Source: Gracilaria domingensis
Taxonomy: Eukaryota; Rhodophyta; Florideophyceae; Gracilariales; Gracilariaceae
Reading direction: 5' to 3'
Assembly (NCBI GenBank): GCA_022539475.1
Contig: VCMS01000078.1
Location: forward strand, 120,448-184,447
Length of the DNA: 64,000 bases
Of this stretch, positions 53,646 through 64,000 are shown piece after piece. Within the stretch, counting starts at the first letter, position 1. Each line of letters begins with the position of its first letter. The position numbers were made by a program, and so were the translations under genes. The notes below the pieces were generated by a model, which saw only the letters and a list, made by a program, of their open reading frames with translations, did not search any database and was not told the origin of the DNA.

Positions 53646-55508
53646 TTATCTCGCAGAGGGCCCAGCGCCACCCATGCTACGGTTCTGACTCAAGTACTGG
53701 TTGGCCAGCGCCGTCATCTGTGCCGCATCGGTCATATCCTCCGGGATCGGAACCCCCATGCCTATCAGGCTAGAGCGAAGAGCCGACACTTGGTTCGGCA
53801 CAGTACCCGCAGACGGTGTAGTGATATTCCACCCTGCTGGGGCCTGAGCTCCTCCTGCCGGATTCGGCGTTCCAACCCCTGCCGTATTCGGCACGCCTAC
53901 CAAAAGGGCTTGGCCACCGTCGTTGACGTCCTCGCCGTGGTCCAACGTTGGATCATCCCAGTCAATGGGCGGAGCATAGTCCTCAGAGAAGACGAACCCC
54001 ATCGGGTGACCAACTGGGACTGCCCTCTGAACCTGCGACATGGCCTCGGCCTGCTGTTCCGAAATGAACTGCCGTTCCAACGGATCGTAGTACACCCAAA
54101 CTCCTGAGCGAGTAGCAACTCGTCCCGGAGATCGGTCATTCCATCTTGGAGTCCCATCGGGCTGCCAGCGCACAGGAACTCGGTCCCAATCTACGTGCTC
54201 TATCGCCCCCAAGAGAGTCCCGACCTCGTCCTGGCTCGCTTCTGAGCCCAAGGGGATAGTTAAATCAAGCCGATTGATAATCCATCGGAGCAAAGGAGGC
54301 AAGTACCAGACTCTGTAATGGTCATAAACATCCCAAAGGAGATGAGCCGCTACGCGGGCACCCCATTCAGCCGCCACTAAGGCCCAATAACCCGACTGGG
54401 GATCGCCAATCAATCGAGAGCCGATGTAATAGATCGACGGGGGGAGCTCCGCGAAGCACCCTCTGGGGACCTCAACACGACTCCACCAGGAGGGAAGCCC
54501 AACGAACCGGGAAGGTAACGCGTTGTGACGCAGGCGCTCCGTCTCCAAGTGTGGATAGGGAACCAAGTAGCCCGTTCGGGAACGCATACCTCTCTCGAAC
54601 CGAACTCGGCGCTCGAAATCGTACAGGTCTCTGTTAAGACGCCTCTGAAGGTACCGTAACTCAGCCCTAAGAAGGAGACGACTCCATAGAAGCATATCGG
54701 GATCGATCCTCGGCATGTCGGCACGAAACTCATCTTCCGGAAACTCGGCTAAAGCATCTCCATAAGAGCGTTCACCGTACGTACGGTAGTGAGAGACATC
54801 GAAGTCATACTATGGCGGAACGGCGTGCTCCCTCCAAACTCGGTGTACGCGCTCGTACGCTAAACGTGCCATATCTCCTCGAGCGGTATCCATCGATTCG
54901 CCGCGCGCGCGGAAGATCAAGTGAGGTTCAACCGCTATGCGGGTCTGCCAATCGCGAGAGCGCACCATATCGCGTCGAATCCCACCTGGGAGCATTCCGT
55001 TTGCATCGGCGTACGAGTCAATAAGCGCCTCATCGTTGACCGCTGTCGGGTGGAACCACGGAGCGCGTGAGAAGATAAAACCATCCCTGCGGGGCGAACG
55101 ATTGAGCAACGACTCGCGCGAGATCCAACCTCTGGCGTTCACCGTTAACGGCATCGCTTGTTCATTGTTCCAAGCTACCGCCTCGACGTCAGGAGCCTGG
55201 GGAGCCGCGTTCGGAGGATAGCCCTGCATGGGAATCGGATACGGAACACCCGCATGGGGAACCTGATAGTACTGCGCGCCCGGAGGGTGATAAGTCGGCT
55301 GCTGCATCGGATGCCCTTGAGGGAGCGGCGCGGAACTGAAGCCACCAAAATACCCCGGGTGGGCTTGCATCGGAGGCCCTTGGAAGGGAGGAACTTGAGG
55401 CTGACTACCCTGCTGGGGATTGCCGCTCGTAGGAGCACCAGACGCCGCGCCTTGCGGAACTGCAGACGCCGACGCCCCTGGCAACGGATTGGTCGGAAAA
55501 TGGTTCAT
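53646..55508 (-). pseudogene. Antisense accessory gene of element B, one nonsense codon
   Basis: About 621 codons from the ATG at 55508, on the strand opposite gag-pol, with a single in-frame TAG at 54810-54812. Both halves align with the intact gene in A: GGFSSAPLPQ, APWFHPTAV, GMLPGG, AELRYLQRR, PRGCFAELPP, RVWYLPP, RSPGR, VWVYYDP and the C-terminal GMGVPIPEDM, GGAGPS. The Pro-rich N-terminal region is longer than in A. The stop falls where A has IPESYGFD. The frame is open to 55976 but the TATA-like box and alignment favour 55508. Confidence 0.85.
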
Positions 55509-55617
55509 GCCTGAAGAAGGAAATTCGCTCGCATTCAGATGACTTGAGTAATGTAAGATCTCTGCGAGCTCTGTTATTGATGAAACCGAAAGCGCGGTAC
55601 CCACCATCGTGTGCGGG

Positions 55618-55626
55618 TTATTTATA
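55618..55626 (-). promoter_or_regulatory. TATA-like box of the antisense gene, element B
   Basis: TATAAATAA on minus, about 110 bp before the ATG at 55508 and about 60 bp inside the 3' LTR, the same placement as in A and E. Confidence 0.55.
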
Positions 55627-55687
55627 CAACGCGGACTGCGCCTTCCTCTTCGCCCGCGACGGGAATGCTTGTCTAAGAAGGGGCAGA

Positions 55688-56687
55688 TGTGGAGCAAACA
55701 CGATCCGGTAATCGGCGCAAGATGCATCTCATAATGAGCACTAACCCCCTTGGGTGACGTGGCGCACACTATGAATGGCACCCCCATTTCTTGGTTAATT
55801 TTTGGAAGAAGTTTCAGGAACCTCTGCGGGTAGATGTGGGAATTGGCTCTCGGATACCAGCGGTTGCTGGACTTCGTAGTCGACCTGTATTGTAGATACT
55901 CAAGGTGTACCCGCCGGAGTGTGCATAGGAACCCTGAAACTGGTTTATACACGTTTTCGAACCTCGAGAGGTACACACCACAACTTTAGTTAGTAATAGC
56001 TTAATTCTTGGTAGATTTCTATATAGGCTTGGGCCATCTCGCCCTGGAGCCCACCAAGTAAACTCACCTGAGTCGTGTCCTATCTCCCAGGACCGGGCTA
56101 TAGATATTGTTGCCTACGTAGGTTCACTACTCCTCGCGGAGGGAAACCACGACTGGTCTCGACATATCTACCGCTCAGGTCCTTAAGGAAGCCTACGCTT
56201 GCACCTACTGTTGGTTTCTTGCTATTGTTCCGATATCGGCTAACGTCGAGCGTCTTGGCCAAGGAGTGGCGTCGCTCTGGACACAGTCGCCTGGTTTAGG
56301 TACCGCTTCCGCCCCCGTACGGGTATTCTTTGGCCCCACTTTGGTACATTCTGTTGGCACCACTGCGTGGTCGTCGCGCCGCTGTCGGCTCTGTTTCCGC
56401 CGGTTGGCACGGGCCGTAGCTCCGCTCCGTGGTCGGTTTCTGTGTACACCGTCCACACGGTTGAGTGTTCGTGATCCCATCTCTTGGGCTCTATCTCGTC
56501 ACCCACTTGGGCTCCGCTCCTTTCTCGGTTTCATCTCTGTAGGTATAGCCAGTCACCGTCTCCGGTTTTACATCCGGCTTGTTTCTCGCTTGAGCACGGA
56601 CAGAGGGCTGTGTCGCTGAGACTGCCCATATAGGGAGCAGGACTCGGAAATCCTGTGGATCATCCCCATTTCTGGGTTTGCTCTACA
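55688..56687 (+). repeat. 3' LTR of element B
   Basis: 1000 bp with the same termini as the 5' LTR. Confidence 0.95.
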
Positions 56688-57256
56688 ACATCCTGCGCAG
56701 TTTGCTTCACTGAATCTCCCGCGGACGCAAAAGCAACACACATGACGGCCCGGTCATTGGTTATATATCACCCTCGTCGAGCAGAATCATCGTAATTTTG
56801 TACGCAACGAGCAGGGAGCTGTTCTCGGCGCACACAGCGCATCAAACGATGCAAGCGCCACGGCAGGATGGTGCTGCAGCATAGCGGCGTCAGAGGCACT
56901 CCCGGCCACGACGACGAGGTTGGCGCGTCCGGTGGATGTGAAGAAGGTAAGAGCGAGGCGAGAGCGGTGGCGGCCGCATTTAGGACCTTCCGCACGAAGG
57001 TCGTGGCAGCTGCGGCGCGAAGTCTCGGAGACAGAAAAGCAGGCAAAGATATGCCCTTGTAGGCCAAGCTGGCTGCTTCCTGGAGGGCTGGAATCCATTG
57101 CCCGCCAACGGGACATGTTCTGTGCCAATTAAATAAATTCAAAAAATCACTCCTCGCCACGCGGCCATCGCGCGGGTACTATTCGGCACCTATTGCTATT
57201 TTTTGAACATTTTTCGCCCGTTCGCTGTACTGATCTGGCCTACAATCATAGTTCAT
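56688..57256. other. Host DNA between element B and the SET pseudogene
   Basis: Open frames on both strands (e.g. 57160-56768, minus, Ala-rich) overlap one another and show no domain. I see no supported gene. Confidence 0.4.
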
Positions 57257-58063
57257 ATGGCTTATGAACGGGTTCCACATCGGGACCAAGGTCCTCTTAA
57301 ATGGGAGGCTCCATTTGGATACCCCCAGTACCAAGTGATGCCTGCACATATTACTCAGTTCCTAGAAAGATACTGAAAGGACTGGGAGTTTGTTGACAAG
57401 TGTGGACAGCATACTGTAGATCTTTGGGACGAGAAGTACGGAGGAGCTCTGAATCTAATGGATATGCATATGCTGTTGACTGTTGAAGCCAATCGCTATC
57501 GCTTACATGTAGCATCTTCTAAGATTCAACATCCCCATGCTGGTATGGGGTTGTTCACGGAACATAAGATATTGGCTGGGAAAACTATCTGTCATTTTTA
57601 TGGAACTTTGGTATAAACGGATCTGACAAACCGAAAGGAAAGACGCTTAACGTATGGAAGTGGCTGTCTCGGAGCAACTCCTGTACGGTACAAGTTGTTT
57701 TCTATGATGGTCACTGTGACTTGTTCGGAGTTTCTGCACCTGAGAAACAGACCAGGACAGGCTCAGGATAAAAAGGAGAGCGAAGTCTACATGGTCCCGG
57801 CGCCTTTTTGTATCGGGGGTTACATTAACGACGCCAGATATCATGCCGGGGATCCCGATTTATCGCAGCCCCGGTCGATCAGGACTCGAAGTGCCAATGT
57901 GCAGATGGTGGAAGCAAAGTCTGTGATACAGTTTAAGTCCGACCTTTCTAACTATGCTCTACTTCGTTGTAGAGCAGTAAGAGATATTGAGAGAGGCGAA
58001 GAGTTGTATTTCAAATACGGAGAGCAGTACGCCTGGGACTGGGCTCTGACATTGGAGCAATAG
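57257..58063 (+). pseudogene. SET-domain protein relic
   Basis: One frame of 269 codons from the ATG at 57257 with two stops, TGA at 57374 (codon 40) and TAA at 57614 (codon 120). It shows SET-domain landmarks: AGMGLFTEHKILAGKTICHFYG, FCIGGYINDARYHAG in the place of the N-H substrate motif, and ALLRCRAVRDIERGEELYFKYG near the C-terminus. SET enzymes methylate lysines, often of histones, using S-adenosylmethionine. Because only the two stops interrupt an otherwise conserved frame, the loss looks recent, or the stops are read through. The region after codon 269 may have included the basic ORF that follows. Confidence 0.75.
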
Positions 58064-58289
58064 ATGAGTGCAGTACCAGATAGAAATTTAAAATGCTTGT
58101 GAATGTTGCAGCTGCCTGCAATACGCGTTGTACATGTACACTGGAGCTCTTCATCTATTTGTAACGGCGATATTTGCGACCCATTGGGCACCTCGAATTC
58201 CTAAAAAGCAGGATATGCGGAGTCTCCCGGAATATCTGAACCATGCACTCCCCTCCCCTCCCCATCCAACTATTTCGTTTCATTACCCT

Positions 58290-58909
58290 GTTTATCTCCA
58301 CAAGATGCGTATAACGCCGAGAAAGCGAATAGTACGGAGCGGAACAAGAGTGAACAGAAGAAGAGAAGAGCATCGGATGATACGAATCAGGCTACAAGCA
58401 CCGCACTTTCTAAACGGAAGTCGTCTACGACGAAGCAGAGAGTCAATCGGCGTCCTTCTACAGTACTCTCCCGCCCATCTAGCAGCGGATTTTCTTCCGG
58501 GATTGCATCAAGAATTCGTGGATCAGTGAACGATGTCGTGCCGTCAACTGCCGATAATACAAATCGTGCATCTGTGTCTGCTCCCCAAGAAGAGGAGGTA
58601 ACTCGGCCCAGCAGGTCAGGACAGGAGGGCATGACAACTGGAACTGAAGAGGTTCGTATGAAAGCAAAACCTTCACGTCTCGGCCCGATATCGAAGACCG
58701 GAGCTACTGGGGCGCGGGTTACGCCGCCCAATGGATCTGGACAACAAGGGACATTGACGAGAAGTCGTGAGAACTCTAATACATTACGATCGTCACGTCC
58801 CTCCCTGTCTTCTATAACTGGGGGCGCTCTGAATCGTATTATGCCTCGCAATGGGTCCGGACAAGAGAGAAAGACAATAAGAAATCGAGAGGCGACTGAT
58901 AGGCTGTAA
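58290..58909 (+). pseudogene. Basic Ser-rich ORF truncated by LTR D
   Basis: Open frame with Lys/Arg/Ser-rich sequence (SKRKSSTTKQRVNRR) and three spaced repeats of about 40 residues: SGQEGMTTGTEE, NGSGQQGTLTRSREN, NGSGQERKTIRNRE. The stop codon (58907-58909) lies inside LTR D, so insertion of D cut the ORF. It may be the C-terminal tail of the SET gene. Function unknown; probably disordered. Confidence 0.4.
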
Positions 58910-59862
58910 TGCAAACTCGGAAACGGGAAACACGCACAGAAAGTTCGAGATTCTGCTCCCTGTTGGGATGGAAGCTCGGCTGGAGAGCCTCTGTTGCCAC
59001 CGAGGACCTGGGTGTAAAGCCAGTAGTGGGCTAAGGTAGAACCTACAGAGGTGAAATAGAGAAACCAGAAAGGTAGGAAAACCCCAGAACGAGTGGGAGA
59101 ATGGTAGAGAAACTCGAGAGAGTGGACTGTAGACTCCGAGAGGAGGCGTAGCCCGAAAAGGAAAATGGAAAGAAAAGATCCAGAAAAGAGGAGTCAAGGG
59201 CCGTGCGCAAGCAGGCAACAGGCCCGAAAGACGGGTAAAACCAAAGAAAAGGGAAAAAATAACAAGAAACACACCCAATACTGGGTCAGATATCTGTCCT
59301 GCAATCAGGAATAAGAAACAAACAAGAATCAACACATCAGCGTGTAATACAGATGTCCTGTGGCGTCCCTGAGGGAAGTAGGTGTGCTTATATCTCTTGA
59401 GGTCACTCTCCACATGGAGTCGTAGACCGGCAAGGGCAGAAACGCCTAGAGCCAGCACAAAAGTGCTCTCGAGCGAGAAAGTAGTCTCGAAGACGAACCT
59501 CAGTTGACTTTAATGAGTGCGCGCGACGGCGAGGTCGCGCCCACCTAAGTGGGTTCAACTGTACATTAAACTAACAATATAAACTACAGTAGTGCACACC
59601 TCATGAGGTCCACACACGTGGCTAACCCACTGTTAGGGTGTCTAGAGAGGTGATGCACTAGCTAAAAACTACACACTATCCACGTGTCCATGACCATGCA
59701 ATGGGTCCAAGACCGCCTTCACCTGACAAGGTTCACCAGAAATATCAATAACATTACCAGAGTAGTGGGGGCCCGTCTCGACGAGAACAAGACTTCATCC
59801 CAGAGGGAGCGCCCATCCTAAGCAGCCTCGGAAGTACTCGTGGGGGGTGAGTTTGCTCCACA
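58905..59862 (-). repeat. LTR of element D (3' end)
   Basis: 958 bp, TGTAATGCAAAC...GTTTGCTCCACA, same terminal pattern as LTRs of A, B and E. Inner side carries the polypurine tract AAGGAGGGGGATA (minus) identical to A. So D is oriented like A, with its body to the right. Confidence 0.75.
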
Positions 59863-59957
59863 TATCCCCCTCCTTAGCCAAGGGTGCATACGCCCGCAGG
59901 CGGAAGTCCAACGACAACGAAATCACTCAAATGAGTATCCAACAACAACCACACCGA
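59863..59957 (+). mobile_element. Internal remnant of element D
   Basis: 95 bp between LTR D and element E. An ATG at about 59931 is placed like the start of the antisense gene and is followed only by a short Gln-rich stretch before E begins. The remainder of D should lie beyond E, outside the window. Confidence 0.5.
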
Positions 59958-60812
59958 TGTGGTGCAAAAATCTCGACGGGAAAACGACAAACCGCGTCGC
60001 GGACGAGCACCTCAGGGTGTTCAGGCCCTGCTCCCTGTGAAGGGCAGTCGAGCGGCAGAACCCTCCGATAGGGCCAACACGAGCCGGGTGTAAATCCGGG
60101 TGGCCCCGATCTGGGCGTGCAGTCGGAGGTAGAAGGGGTAGAATCGGCGTAGGTATCCGGATGGTTCCGGCGAGCCACAGCGAGTGGGGGTATCCAGCCC
60201 AACGGTATGGGACGACAAAAGATCAACAAACGAGCCGCACTGCGGAGCACTGACTCGCGATAAGCGGGAAAACTCCCGAGACAAATAAAACAAACCTACA
60301 ATGTAGGGCAGAGTAGCGAAAGCCGTAAGACGGAAATGAAAACAATAAAATAGATAAGAAAAGTGCCGTGACGACGGGTTAGTACTCCTCAGGGACGGAG
60401 GTTGGTTGATCAGCGCGGAATTGCGGCGGTATTCCCCAGGATGGGGCTGGTGACCGTGCGCAAGCGGCAAGAAGATCAGAGCCAAAGGCCTCGTTGAGGT
60501 TTACTTCCCGTACAGTGGCGGCAAGTGCCGCCACTTATATACGGCACTTGAAAATATCAATTAAAATATCTAACTATCCGGCGCTGCCGGCCAATACACT
60601 ACAGGTGTGCAACCGTGGCAGGCTTGCCACGGCGCACCCGCTATCGGGCCAACTTGGCACACGTGTGCAGAAACACTACCCTTCCTAGGCATAACCCAAA
60701 ATGGGCCGGTAGTCGCAATCCCTCTCATAAATGAGGTGGCGAAGCCGGTAACGGATCAAACCTATATGAAAAGCACTTCGGTGCATCCCCACAAAGGGCG
60801 TTTTGCTCTACA
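59958..60812 (-). repeat. 3' LTR of element E
   Basis: 855 bp, TGTGGTGCAAAA...GTTTTGCTCTACA. Shorter and diverged, but it shares scattered blocks (GCTCCCTGTGAAGGG, GGGTGTAAATCC) with LTR A. Confidence 0.75.
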
Positions 60813-60871
60813 TCTCCCCTTCTCAGGCTGAGACACCGACTCCGTCGGCTCGATACGCCTCGCGATGGAGG

Positions 60872-60879
60872 TATATAAG
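60872..60879 (+). promoter_or_regulatory. TATA-like box of the antisense gene, element E
   Basis: TATATAAG, 60 bp inside the LTR and about 100 bp before the likely ATG at 60973, matching A and B. Confidence 0.5.
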
Positions 60880-60972
60880 GTAGTCTCCCAAGGCGGGTCT
60901 GCCGAGAACTGTTCGGAGCCACCAACACCTCCGGCGTCAGTAGCGAATCTCGTCACCTCGAGCCCTTCCGCG

Positions 60973-62661
60973 ATGTCCAACGCACCGAACGGCCCTCCGT
61001 CCTCGACGGCACGCATGCAAGTGTCCAACCCGCCGTTCCGGTCGGTACTCTCCCGCAGTCGGTGGCTGCCTCCCAGCCGGGTTCTTCCGGACAAGATCAC
61101 GCCCCAGCTCAGGCTGGTCCCGCGCCCGTATGGGATTGGTTCAACGCAGAGATGCCAGCTACGCTGGGTGGATGGCCTACCGCAGGCGCGTTACGCATCC
61201 GGGATCCGCACCGGCACAGTTTCCTTTTTGCCCAGGCTCCCTGGTTTGACGCCGAAGCCGTTCGGGATACAGAGCTCGTCGACTCGTACGCTGTCGACGG
61301 TCAACTCCCTGGTGGGCTTCCTGCTGACGTTACCCGTTCGTGGGACTGGATCGCCCGCGTTGCGGTTATACCGAGCTGCCTGTTCGTAGGTCGAAACGAG
61401 ACGAGACAATTCGCTCGCAATGAGATGGCCCGCATTGGGGTACGCGCGACACTTCCGAGCTCCGAACGAACATCCGGTGCCGGCACAGTACCAGTACGAT
61501 GTGGCACGTTACCGAACTTTCGGCGAGGTCGGCTACGGCGACCATCTAGCCAACGCGTTGGACGAAATTGACCGATACTCGGACACCGTCCAACCGCAGC
61601 AGGAGTTGATCCTGTGGGCGCGGCCGATCCTTCGCGCCGAATTCCGGTTCCTTCGCCGTCCTGGACGGTCTCAATTTCATGAAGGCCTCCGATTCGAGAG
61701 GAAATGGCGTTCCCGCTTCGGGGTACTGGTGCCGTACCAGTGTACGGAGGTGGAACGCATTGCGCGTCACTCCCATACTGGGCGATACCTGCCGCTGCCG
61801 TCATTCTGGCCTGCGGTCGAAGTCCCACGAGGGTGTCACGTAGAGCTACCGCCCTGCCTAACTTACATAGGCTCGTACTTCATGAACGATCCGCCTCGCG
61901 GCCTGTGGAGCATCCTGGCAACAGAATGGACCGTCCGCGTTGCGGCTTTCCTCCTCATCGAGGCATATGATTCGTACCGAATTTGGTTCATCCCGGAACT
62001 CATCCGGCAAGCGATCCGAGCGTTAGATCTCTCCGAAGTGCTCGGCTCGGTCCGTAATGCGCGCGAAGCCACCGCGTTGGTGGACGTCATTGACCAGATT
62101 GACTGGAATGAGGTGCCTGCTAGTCAGGTTTCCGACGGGGTCCGTCGGCAGTCGGACCGTTCTCCCGGACGGAACGTCAACGCCGGCGACTTCGTATACT
62201 CTGACCCATGGATTTGGGAGGTAATTGGTCCCGCTGAGGCGGCTGGTCGGCGCCGAGAGGAGCGATATATCTCGGAAGGGCACCCGCGTGGGTTCGTATA
62301 CGTCGACGATGACGGTGATGACCCTGCAGAGGGAGGAAGTCCCATGGATGAGGGGAGCCCAGTGGGGGTTGCCTCGGAGCCCGAAGCTACGGGAGGTGAC
62401 GACGAAGTCGTGATTGTTGACCCACCCGCTGTAGCGGCTCCCGCTCCGACCGGCCCGTGGGCTCAGGATGTAGCATCCGCCGTGGGCGGCAGTTCTTCCT
62501 CACTCCGCGAGCGGCGGTCATTCGCGACTTCCTTCGAGGCGTGGGAGTGGCCGTTCCCGATACGGTGACCGACGAGTCGGAGTTGCAAACAATAGCGGCA
62601 CAGCGCTTCTCCGGGGCTCCCGGTAGTGGGGGCACCCCAGGTGCTGGACCGTCCGGCGCGT
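60973..62661 (+). pseudogene. Antisense accessory gene of element E, frameshifted
   Basis: Third member of the family. The reading frame changes between the N-terminus (ATG 60973) and about 61020, again near 61438 where an extra G lies in a GGGG run, and near 62510. Conserved motifs are all present: APWFDAEAVR, GQLPGG, ILRAEFRFLRRP, PRGCHVELPPC, RIWFIPE, RSPGR, GDFVYSDPW and, in the last frame, GVGVAVPDTV and PGAGPSGA. Length and order match A. The copy is decayed, yet the distance from A and B suggests the gene is old in this lineage. Confidence 0.8.
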
Positions 62662-64000
62662 AATTCCCCGGCTCGCGATCCCCGACGGGCTACGGTAGTC
62701 CGCGATAGACCCCGATGATGAGGGGCGACTCATTAGTTAGAGGTAAACTTCTCCAGCCGTGCTGGCTTGGCTCAAACTCTTCGTCTTGCTCTCCCCCTTC
62801 TCAGTGGGCAATACCTCGTTTGAGGCTGTTGCGAATGGCCCACAAGAGAGGGGTAACTTTTCCGCACAAGCGGCTGTAGCGATAAACTTCTTAGTCTTCC
62901 TTCCAGTGTCCTGGCTTCTTCTCCACTGTAAGTGGCTTCCGCATTCGCGGCATGTTTGTTCAGCAGAAGCTGTCCGCTTAGAGCGACCTGGTCCGCCTGA
63001 AGCGGCTAAGTGATCTCAAGTTAACCTGGTTGTATCCGCTTGACGCGGCATATTCTTGCGTAATGCAATACTGGTCCGCATGAAGGCCGGCATATTTCCG
63101 TATGAGACGGCTTGTGCTCAATGGAGACGACATGGGTGGTTCACCCACTGGCCTTGGTCCAGCCGTAGCCGTATGCGGTGTCCGTGTGCGACGGTGGTAC
63201 TGCAAGACCTTCGAAGCGAGGGAAAGTGCTCAATGGGGCTTCGTGCGAATCCTGCTGAAGAGGCGTAAGCCGTTAGTACCAACGGACTCGATAGCAGCTA
63301 GTTCCCCCGTCAGGGGCGTAGCCGTGACTTACCAGACGGTTCAATGACATATTAGCTCATCGAGAACTACTCCGCTCTGTGTGCGGCTTTGGCCGTTGAA
63401 GAAATACTCTTTCGAGGCGTAGTCGTCCGGTTTCTCCCGTCCCGTGGGCATCTCGTCGTTCGTATCCGGTCTTCGCTTCCTGACGGCAGTACATCCTGTA
63501 CGCCCGGCTTTGGTCTTCGTGACCATGGTACTGTTCCTGACCATCATGCTCTCCAGATTCCTGGTTCTTCTCCCAATGCTGCTGGGCTGTGACGCGTGCT
63601 TCCGGTCTTTCGAATTAGCTAAGCTTCGGGCGTCTCCGGCACACAATCTCCCGTTGCGACGGTGAATCGGTCCGCGTAGCGGTGAGCCAGCGATGTGGTG
63701 GTCTGGCACGTGCCGTGGGCGGCGGTTCGCCGCGCGCCTGGCGGTTTGCGTTAACACCTGCGCCTTTTGCATTGGCCGTGCAAGAGCCGATTAAATTTCG
63801 GAATTATGCTTTTTTGAACCGTCTTCTTAGACGGCGAGCCCATGGTGTCTGCTGGCTGGCCAGCGTGCCCGGCTTGCGCACTGTAAGTTCCTGGTTGGAG
63901 GCGATCTGCTACGGGGACTCGACAGCTTGGCCGCGGACGGTGCACGCGTCGTCAGTGCTTTAGTGGCTGCCCACTGTGTGTGGCTTGACTGTCGCCACAC
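62662..64000. other. Region downstream of the antisense gene in E, hairpin-rich
   Basis: No coding sequence recognised; the chromodomain ORF found here in A and B is not visible by the window end. It holds several short stems of the type TCCGC-N4-6-GCGG or -GCGA: near 62938, 62969, 62992, 63029 and 63669. It is three times longer than the equivalent region of A. Confidence 0.4.

Larger units (their letters stand above)
44338..56687 (+). mobile_element. Ty3/gypsy element B, ambisense, sister of A
   Basis: Sense is plus: 5' LTR (44338-45338), PBS, gag, pro-pol, free chromodomain ORF, antisense gene on minus, polypurine tract AAGAAGGGGCAGA, 3' LTR (55688-56687). Gene order and orientation equal those of element A. 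The 5 bp on each side (TGATC and ACATC) do not match, so no target duplication supports a simple insertion. Broken by a frameshift in pol and a stop in the antisense gene. Confidence 0.93.
59958..64000 (-). mobile_element. Ty3/gypsy element E, partial (runs off the window)
   Basis: 3' LTR at 59958-60812, polypurine tract GAGAAGGGGAGA (minus), antisense gene on plus and a hairpin-rich region to the window end. Gag-pol is expected to the right on minus, as in A. It is inserted in D; ACCGA (59953-59957) is the predicted target duplication. Confidence 0.75.

Overview
This is eukaryotic nuclear DNA made almost entirely of LTR retrotransposons, many nested or next to one another, with short stretches of host sequence between them. 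There are no operons, rRNA, CRISPR arrays or prokaryotic gene layout. Ty3/gypsy and Copia elements, a bacterial/plastid-type IF-1 (infA) fragment and a SET-domain relic fit an alga. A repeat-rich red alga such as Chondrus crispus is my best guess, but it is an inference and is not proven by the sequence.

Layout. 1-168: host sequence with a striking heat-shock-element-like array. 174-12249: Ty3/gypsy element A, complete, with 983-bp LTRs and an AGTAG target duplication; gag-pol is on the minus strand. 12255-17752: host DNA, partly AT-rich, with an IF-1 relic at 17164-17352. 17758-23119: Ty3/gypsy element F, complete, with 220-bp LTRs and a CTTCC duplication; its integrase carries a fused chromodomain. 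25090-42285: a Copia element with 290-bp LTRs and a GTCTC duplication, split inside RNase H by composite Ty3/gypsy element C (29311-41486, TAAAC duplication). 42291-44337: decayed low-complexity host ORFs. 44338-56687: Ty3/gypsy element B, plus strand, sister of A, about 1-kb LTRs, no clear target duplication. 57257-58063: a SET-domain pseudogene, followed by a basic Ser-rich ORF that is cut by LTR D. 58905-59957: LTR and a short internal piece of element D. 59958-64000: element E, inserted into D and running off the window.

The most notable system is the A/B/D/E family. These elements are ambisense. Besides gag and pro-pol in the usual direction they carry a short free-standing chromodomain ORF, and, convergent with it on the opposite strand, a conserved antisense gene of about 600 codons (intact in A, one stop in B, frameshifted in E). 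The antisense gene starts just inside the 3' LTR behind its own TATA-like box. Gag and pro are joined by a conserved candidate -1 frameshift site (G AAA AAC). I do not recognise the antisense protein family.

Second, the Copia LTR combines heat-shock-element triplets with a TATA box, as in known heat-activated Copia elements, and the candidate primer site matches the anticodon region of initiator tRNA-Met. Third, element C has 1885-bp LTRs carrying an antisense ORF and arrays of perfect GC-rich palindromes, a pol polyprotein with a duplicated module between protease and RT, a 3' accessory ORF made of two related domains, and a truncated tandem extra LTR. Most elements are recent (near-identical LTRs) but each pol carries at least one inactivating change.
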